The notes under the pieces: generated by a model
The model's database searches: none
What the model was told of the DNA's origin: nothing
The model's input: only the letters and a program-made list of their open reading frames with translations
Made by a program: the position numbers and the translations under genes
Origin: an uncultured Bacteroidia bacterium
GTDB lineage: Bacteria; Bacteroidota; Bacteroidia; Bacteroidales; UBA932
Assembly: GCA_902785785.1 (NCBI GenBank)
Contig: CADAAA010000001.1
Span: forward strand, 1-64,000
DNA length: 64,000 bases
Direction of reading: 5' to 3'
Part shown: piece after piece, positions 59,000 through 64,000 of the stretch
Position numbering within the stretch: position 1 is the stretch's first letter
How the letters are laid out: each line of letters starts with the position of its first letter

Positions 59000-61213
59000 A
59001 TGTCGATAGATTCAGAAGCCATACATGCCAAGCTGAAGGAATTCTTCGGGTATGACACCTTCAAGGCCGACCAGGAGCGTATCGTAAAGCACCTGGTCGA
59101 AGGCCACGACGGTTTCGTGCTCATGCCCACCGGCGGAGGCAAGTCCCTCTGCTACCAGCTCCCGGCCTTGCTCATGCCCGGTACCGCCATCGTGATCTCA
59201 CCCCTCATCGCACTGATGAAGAACCAGGTGGACGCGATACGCGGTTTCGTGTCGGGCAATGACTGCATAGCCCATTTCCTCAATTCCTCCCTCAGCAAGG
59301 CGCAGATACAGGAAGTCCGCGAGGATCTGCTCGCGGGCCGCACCAAGCTCCTGTACGTGGCTCCCGAATCATTGACCAAAGAGGACAACGTCGCCATCCT
59401 AAAGGAGATAAGCATCTCGTTTTATGCAGTGGACGAGGCGCATTGCATCTCCGAATGGGGACATGACTTCAGGCCGGAGTACCGCCGGATCCGTTCACTC
59501 GTGGACGAGATCGGGCGGGCTCCGATCATCGCTCTTACCGCTACTGCCACTCCCAAGGTCCAGCACGACATCCTCAAGAACCTCGGCATTGCCGGGGCCG
59601 AGGTGTTCAAGTCGTCGTTCAACCGTCCTAACCTTTTCTACGAGGTCCGCGACAAGGTCGATCCGGAGAAGGACATCATCCGGTACATCAAGCAGAATCC
59701 CGGCAAGTCCGGCATCATCTACTGCCTCAGCCGCAAGAAGGTCGAGGAGCTTGCCGAACTGCTGTGTATCAACGACATAAAGGCGCGCCCCTACCATGCA
59801 GGCCTTGACGCCAAGACCCGCGCGGAGAACCAGGACGCCTTCCTGATGGAGGAGATTGACGTGATAGTCGCTACCATAGCCTTCGGCATGGGTATCGACA
59901 AGCCCGACGTGCGTTTCGTCATCCATTATGACATCCCCAAAAGCATTGAGAGCTATTACCAGGAGACAGGACGTGCCGGGCGTGACGGCCAGGAAGGCCG
60001 CTGCATCACCTACTACAGCTACAAGGATATCCGCAAGCTCGAGAAGTTCATGCAGGGCAAGCCCGTGGCCGAGCAGGAGATCGGCGGTCAGCTTCTGTCC
60101 GAGGTTGTCGCTTACTCCGAGTCCAGCAGTTGCCGCAGGCGCTTGCTGCTGAACTACTTCGGGGAGGATTACCGGGTGGAGAACTGCGGCTGCTGCGACA
60201 ACTGCGTCAACCCCAAGGCCACATTCGACGGCCGCAAGGAGATGTGCCTGGTGATAGAGCTGGTGGATTCCCTGCCGGAGAAGTTCAAGATCGAGCATCT
60301 GGCGTGCATACTCGCGGGTACGGCCAATTCCAAGATCCAGTCGTACAAGCACGATACGCTCAAGCTTTTCGGCGCAGGCCGTAACCACTCCGAGCGTTTC
60401 TGGTGCACCGTCATGCATCAGGGCATCATACTCCATCTGCTGGACAAGGAGATCGAGACCTACGGATTGATCTCGGTCACTCCCGAGGGTGAGGAGTTCT
60501 TCCGCAATCCGCAGCGTCTGGAGCTGGTGGAGGACCGCGTGTTCTCGGGCGGTTCCGATGACGAAGAGGACGAGGAGGCCGCGGCCGCATCCGCCGCGAT
60601 CCGTTCCGGCGGCGGTGGCGGCGATCCCGTGCTTCTCTCCATGCTCAAGGACCTGCGTAAAGACATGTCACGCAGACTTAAGCTCCAGCCCTGGATCATC
60701 TTCGGCGACCCTTCGCTCGAAGATATGTCCATCCAGTATCCGATCCGCTTCGAGGAGCTCAAGAACTGCCAGGGAGTGGGCGAGGGCAAGGCCCGCAAGT
60801 TCGGCAAGGAGTTCCTTGACCTGATTGCCAAGTATGTGGAGGAGAATGAGATAGAGCGTCCTGACGACTTCGTGGTCAAGTCCGCCCCGAACAAGTCCGG
60901 CGGCAAGATCTATATCATCCAGAGCATCGACCGCCGCATGTCCCTCGAGGACATCGCCGAGGCGAAGGGCATGGAGATGGACGAGCTTATGACCGAGATA
61001 GAGGCCATCGTCTCGTCAGGACTGAAGTTGAACCTCAATTATTTCATAGAGCAGAATATCGACGATGATGTCGTCGAGGAGATTTACGATTACTTCAAGG
61101 ACGAGGCTGAGTCCGATTCCATAGAGGACGCGATCAAGGCGCTCGGGGCGGACTATGACGAGATGGAGATCCGGCTGGTGCGCATCAAGTTCCTCTGCGA
61201 GATAGCCTCTTAG
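59000..61213 (+). CDS. recQ: ATP-dependent DNA helicase RecQ
   Basis: A 737-residue 3'-5' helicase. Walker A PTGGGKS is at 43-49, DEAH at 145-148, and GIIYCLSRKKVEEL and QETGRAGRDGQEG lie in the second RecA-like domain. The zinc-binding segment (about 374-405: CRRRLLLNYFGED, NCGCCDNC), an RQC winged helix, an acidic linker with a Gly run (about 520-545), an HRDC domain and a C-terminal helix-turn-helix extension follow. It acts in recombination and fork repair and usually binds the SSB tail. Confidence 0.95.
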   Translation: MSIDSEAIHAKLKEFFGYDTFKADQERIVKHLVEGHDGFVLMPTGGGKSLCYQLPALLMPGTAIVISPLIALMKNQVDAIRGFVSGNDCIAHFLNSSLSKAQIQEVREDLLAGRTKLLYVAPESLTKEDNVAILKEISISFYAVDEAHCISEWGHDFRPEYRRIRSLVDEIGRAPIIALTATATPKVQHDILKNLGIAGAEVFKSSFNRPNLFYEVRDKVDPEKDIIRYIKQNPGKSGIIYCLSRKKVEELAELLCINDIKARPYHAGLDAKTRAENQDAFLMEEIDVIVATIAFGMGIDKPDVRFVIHYDIPKSIESYYQETGRAGRDGQEGRCITYYSYKDIRKLEKFMQGKPVAEQEIGGQLLSEVVAYSESSSCRRRLLLNYFGEDYRVENCGCCDNCVNPKATFDGRKEMCLVIELVDSLPEKFKIEHLACILAGTANSKIQSYKHDTLKLFGAGRNHSERFWCTVMHQGIILHLLDKEIETYGLISVTPEGEEFFRNPQRLELVEDRVFSGGSDDEEDEEAAAASAAIRSGGGGGDPVLLSMLKDLRKDMSRRLKLQPWIIFGDPSLEDMSIQYPIRFEELKNCQGVGEGKARKFGKEFLDLIAKYVEENEIERPDDFVVKSAPNKSGGKIYIIQSIDRRMSLEDIAEAKGMEMDELMTEIEAIVSSGLKLNLNYFIEQNIDDDVVEEIYDYFKDEAESDSIEDAIKALGADYDEMEIRLVRIKFLCEIAS

Positions 61214-61220
61214 CAAGTGT

Positions 61221-63221
61221 ATGATACCTCAGGAAACGGTTGACAGGATCCTGGACACTGCCAGGATCGACGAAGTGGTAGGTGACTTCGTGACGCTCAG
61301 GCGTCGCGGAGCCAACCTCGTCGCCTGCTGCCCTTTCCACAATGAAAAGACCCCCTCCTTCTATGTTTCGCCCTCGAAGGGCATCTTCAAATGCTTCGGT
61401 TGCGGCAAGGCCGGATCGGCCGTCGGCTTCGTCATGGAGCATGAGCACTATACCTATGTCGAGGCGTTGAAGTATCTGGCCAACAAGTATCATATCGAGG
61501 TCCAGGAGAAGGAGGAGACGGTCGAGGATATTGCCGCACGGCAGCGGACGGAGAGTCTGATGCTTGTATCGGAGTTCGCTCAGAAGTTCTTCGTTAACAG
61601 CCTGTTGCATACTGATGAGGGACGTAATGTCGGTCTTGCCTACCTGCATTCCCGCGGGCTGGATGACGAGACTATAGAGCGCTTCGGGCTCGGCTGGGCG
61701 CCGTCCGGATGGACGGCCCTTACGGACGCAGCCCTCGCCGAAGGCTACAAGGCGGAGTATCTGGTCGAGGCGGGACTTTGCATCCAGTCCGAGAACGGCC
61801 GCGTCACGGATCGTTTCCACGAAAGGGCGATGTTCCCTATCCATTCCATGGCCGGACGCGTCATAGCCTACAGTGGCCGGACATTGCACAACGACGGGAA
61901 CATCGCCAAATACGTCAATTCCCCCGAGACCCCCATCTATGTCAAGAGCCGGGCTTTGTACGGCATCTGGCTGGCCAAGGGGGAGATTTCCAAGGCTGAC
62001 AAGTGTTTCCTGGCGGAGGGCAATGTCGACGTCGTGTCAATGCACCAGCTTGGGCTGCGCAATGTCGTAGCGTCCTGCGGTACTTCCCTTACCGAGGAGC
62101 AGATACGCATCATCAAGAAGTTTACCGGGAACATCACGGTGATGTATGACGGCGACAAGGCCGGCATACATGCCGCCCAGAGGGCCATCGGGATGATCCT
62201 GAAGGAAGGCATGAACGTCAGCCTGGTGCTGTTCCCCGACGGGGACGACCCCGACTCGTTCTGCCGCAAACATACCCTGGAGGAGGTCCAGGCCTTCATC
62301 GCTGAGAACGAGATGGATTTCGTCTCGTACATGGCGCTGGTCAATCCCGTTGCGGCTAACGATCCGCTGGGACGGGCCAACCTCATAAACGAGATATCCG
62401 ACACCGTGGCCCTGATCCCCGATGCAGTAAAGCGCTCGGTGTTCGTGGATGCAGTGTCGCAGCGCTTCGGCGTTGAGACGCGCATCATATTCGAGCGGAT
62501 CAACGCCGACAGGCGGCAGATGCGCGAGGACGAGCAGAAGGAGGCGGAGCGGGCGCGGCGGCGGGCCGCAGCCGGGCTTCAGCCCGACTACGACCCGGCC
62601 CGCGACGAGACGCCCGCTCCCACCCCGCGCCCTGCGGAGCAGGGGCTCAGCTCCCTGGAAGAGAACAAGACGCTTGCGCCCGCCGAGCGGGAGCTCCTGT
62701 CCTTCATCATGTCGTACGGTACCTCGGAACTCGACTTCGAGAGTGACTCGGACTATTACTCCGGCAGTGAGGACGACAAGCCTACTGTTGCAGACTTCAT
62801 CCGGGCTTCCTTGGAGGCTGACGGTATCTCCTTCGCCAACAAGGCTTTCCGCGATGCGTATGACGCCTATATGCGTGAGTATGACGAAGGTTACGAGCAG
62901 GACGAGATCGTCCGGACTCTCCTCAATTCTCCCGACAGGACCGTGGCTTTCGTGGCCGCCGAGCTGTCGATGGAGAAGCACCAGCTGACTGTCAAGAACT
63001 TCGAACAGGCCCTCACCACCACGTCTTCGTGGCTGGTCAATTTCGTCCCCAAGGCCATCCTGGTCTATGCCGAGAAGAGGATAGAGGACCGCATGGCCGG
63101 ACTGATCAAGTCCCTGGCCACAGCTCCCGAGGGGGAGCAGACCGCCATCATGGCCGAGATGCAGAAGCTTTCCGCGGCCCAGAAGCGGGTTAAAGTCAAG
63201 ATCGGTAGAGAAAAAGTATAA
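61221..63221 (+). CDS. dnaG: DNA primase
   Basis: A 666-residue primase. The N-terminal CHC2 zinc finger has Cys37, His40, Cys58 and Cys61. The catalytic TOPRIM core includes [14 protein letters not shown] and [13 protein letters not shown] with the acidic metal ligands. The C-terminal helicase-binding region starts near 440 after an Arg/Ala- and Pro-rich linker. It makes RNA primers for replication. It follows recQ by 7 bases and precedes metG by 8. Confidence 0.95.
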   Translation: MIPQETVDRILDTARIDEVVGDFVTLRRRGANLVACCPFHNEKTPSFYVSPSKGIFKCFGCGKAGSAVGFVMEHEHYTYVEALKYLANKYHIEVQEKEETVEDIAARQRTESLMLVSEFAQKFFVNSLLHTDEGRNVGLAYLHSRGLDDETIERFGLGWAPSGWTALTDAALAEGYKAEYLVEAGLCIQSENGRVTDRFHERAMFPIHSMAGRVIAYSGRTLHNDGNIAKYVNSPETPIYVKSRALYGIWLAKGEISKADKCFLAEGNVDVVSMHQLGLRNVVASCGTSLTEEQIRIIKKFTGNITVMYDGDKAGIHAAQRAIGMILKEGMNVSLVLFPDGDDPDSFCRKHTLEEVQAFIAENEMDFVSYMALVNPVAANDPLGRANLINEISDTVALIPDAVKRSVFVDAVSQRFGVETRIIFERINADRRQMREDEQKEAERARRRAAAGLQPDYDPARDETPAPTPRPAEQGLSSLEENKTLAPAERELLSFIMSYGTSELDFESDSDYYSGSEDDKPTVADFIRASLEADGISFANKAFRDAYDAYMREYDEGYEQDEIVRTLLNSPDRTVAFVAAELSMEKHQLTVKNFEQALTTTSSWLVNFVPKAILVYAEKRIEDRMAGLIKSLATAPEGEQTAIMAEMQKLSAAQKRVKVKIGREKV

Positions 63222-63229
63222 TTCAAGAT

Positions 63230-64000
63230 ATGGAAAAGAATCACAAGAGAACCCTGGTGACCTGCGCGCTGCCTTACGCCAACGGTCCCGTCCACATCGG
63301 CCACCTTGCCGGCGTCTATGTACCTGCTGATATCTATGTCAGGTACCTCAGGATGCGCGGTGAGGACGTGCTCTACGTCTGCGGCTCGGACGAGCACGGA
63401 GTGCCGATCACCATCAAGGCCCGCCAGCAGGGCTGCACACCGCAGGACATCGTAGACAAGTACCACGCGATCATAAAGGAGTCCTTCACCGGACTCGGCA
63501 TCAATTTCGACATCTACGGACGGACCTCGTCAGCAGTGCATGCGGACAATGCCTCCGGCTTTTTCCGCAAGCTTTACGACGAGGGCAAGTTCGTCACCCG
63601 GGAGTCGGAGCAGTATTATGATCCGGAGGCGAAGACTTTCCTCGCAGACCGTTACATAGTCGGTACATGCCCTAAATGTGGCAACGAAGGCGCTTACGGC
63701 GACCAGTGCGAGAAGTGCGGCAGCACGCTCAGCCCCGAGGAGCTTATCAATCCCAAGTCCAAGCTCAGCGGTGCAGAGCCCATCAAGAAAAAGACCACCC
63801 ACTGGTACCTGCCCCTGCAGGATTATGAGCAGTGGCTCCGCGAATGGATACTCGAAGGCCATACCGAATGGCGTCCCAATGTGTACGGCCAGGTCAAGAG
63901 CTGGCTCGACGGCGGCCTGCAGCCGCGCGCCGTCACCCGCGACCTCGACTGGGGCGTTCCCGTGCCCGTCGAGGGCGCCGAGGGCAAGGTCCTTTATGTC
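63230..64000 (+). CDS. metG: Methionine-tRNA ligase, N-terminal part
   Basis: The first 257 codons are present and the gene leaves the window. It is a class I synthetase: [16 protein letters not shown] carries the HIGH motif, [10 protein letters not shown] follows, and the zinc knuckle is CPKCGNEG...CEKCG (about 145-165). The start ATG lies 8 bases behind the dnaG stop. The KMSKS loop and C-terminal domains lie outside. Confidence 0.95.
   Translation, partial: MEKNHKRTLVTCALPYANGPVHIGHLAGVYVPADIYVRYLRMRGEDVLYVCGSDEHGVPITIKARQQGCTPQDIVDKYHAIIKESFTGLGINFDIYGRTSSAVHADNASGFFRKLYDEGKFVTRESEQYYDPEAKTFLADRYIVGTCPKCGNEGAYGDQCEKCGSTLSPEELINPKSKLSGAEPIKKKTTHWYLPLQDYEQWLREWILEGHTEWRPNVYGQVKSWLDGGLQPRAVTRDLDWGVPVPVEGAEGKVLYV

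Overview
The window looks like a chromosomal segment of a GC-rich Bacteroidales bacterium, probably a gut or rumen lineage. The evidence is a SusC-type TonB receptor, many secreted glycan-active proteins and BIG2-repeat lipoproteins, Bacteroidetes-type promoters (TTG, about 20 bases, TAnnTTTG), few purine-rich ribosome binding sites, and core genes arranged as in Bacteroidales. The genus cannot be fixed from sequence reading alone. There is no prophage, insertion sequence, CRISPR array or rRNA operon.

Bases 1-21000 are an accessory, glycan-oriented region. The start of a SusC-like receptor gene is cut by the left edge. It is followed by a zinc alcohol dehydrogenase, a C69 dipeptidase, a small secreted coiled protein, pheS, and tRNA-Gly(GCC) with a decayed inverted tRNA copy beside it. 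Next come a membrane-bound LytTR regulator divergent from a carbohydrate-binding lipoprotein, and an orphan membrane protein resembling phage DUF6808 proteins. Two paralogous BIG2-repeat lipoproteins bracket a pentose-polysaccharide block: a TIM-barrel/DUF1080 fusion, a CE15-like glucuronoyl esterase, and GH51 and GH43 arabinofuranosidase or xylosidase-type enzymes. Together these suggest attack on arabinoxylan or a related plant glycan. A LEA-like protein with a calcium-loop motif closes the block.

Bases 21000-42250 are mostly housekeeping: dus, lpxK, rnr, an M28 peptidase, an rsgA-MATE operon, polyprenyl synthase with a U32 protein, M15 and S41 peptidases, rdgB, recO, an MBL hydrolase-uvrA-nucleoside kinase-EamA operon, and a tandem pair of deoxynucleoside kinases. 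uvrA carries an in-frame palindromic insertion of about 131 bp in the linker between its two ATPase halves. This is the most unusual object in the window.

Bases 42250-49900 hold an uncharacterised envelope protein flanked by direct repeats that include a relic of an AraC C-terminus, then the intact AraC regulator. A divergent TolC-HlyD-permease-permease efflux operon follows, with an inverted-repeat operator candidate between them and no ATPase gene. Bases 49900-64000 contain a sugar MFS transporter with a ROK kinase, a lipoprotein FKBP, a DUF3127 protein ending in an SSB-like acidic tip, miaA, a pRiA4b ORF-3-like protein, and a YigZ protein. The tight collinear run serC-serA-DUF1015-recQ-dnaG-metG completes the window, with metG cut by the right edge.
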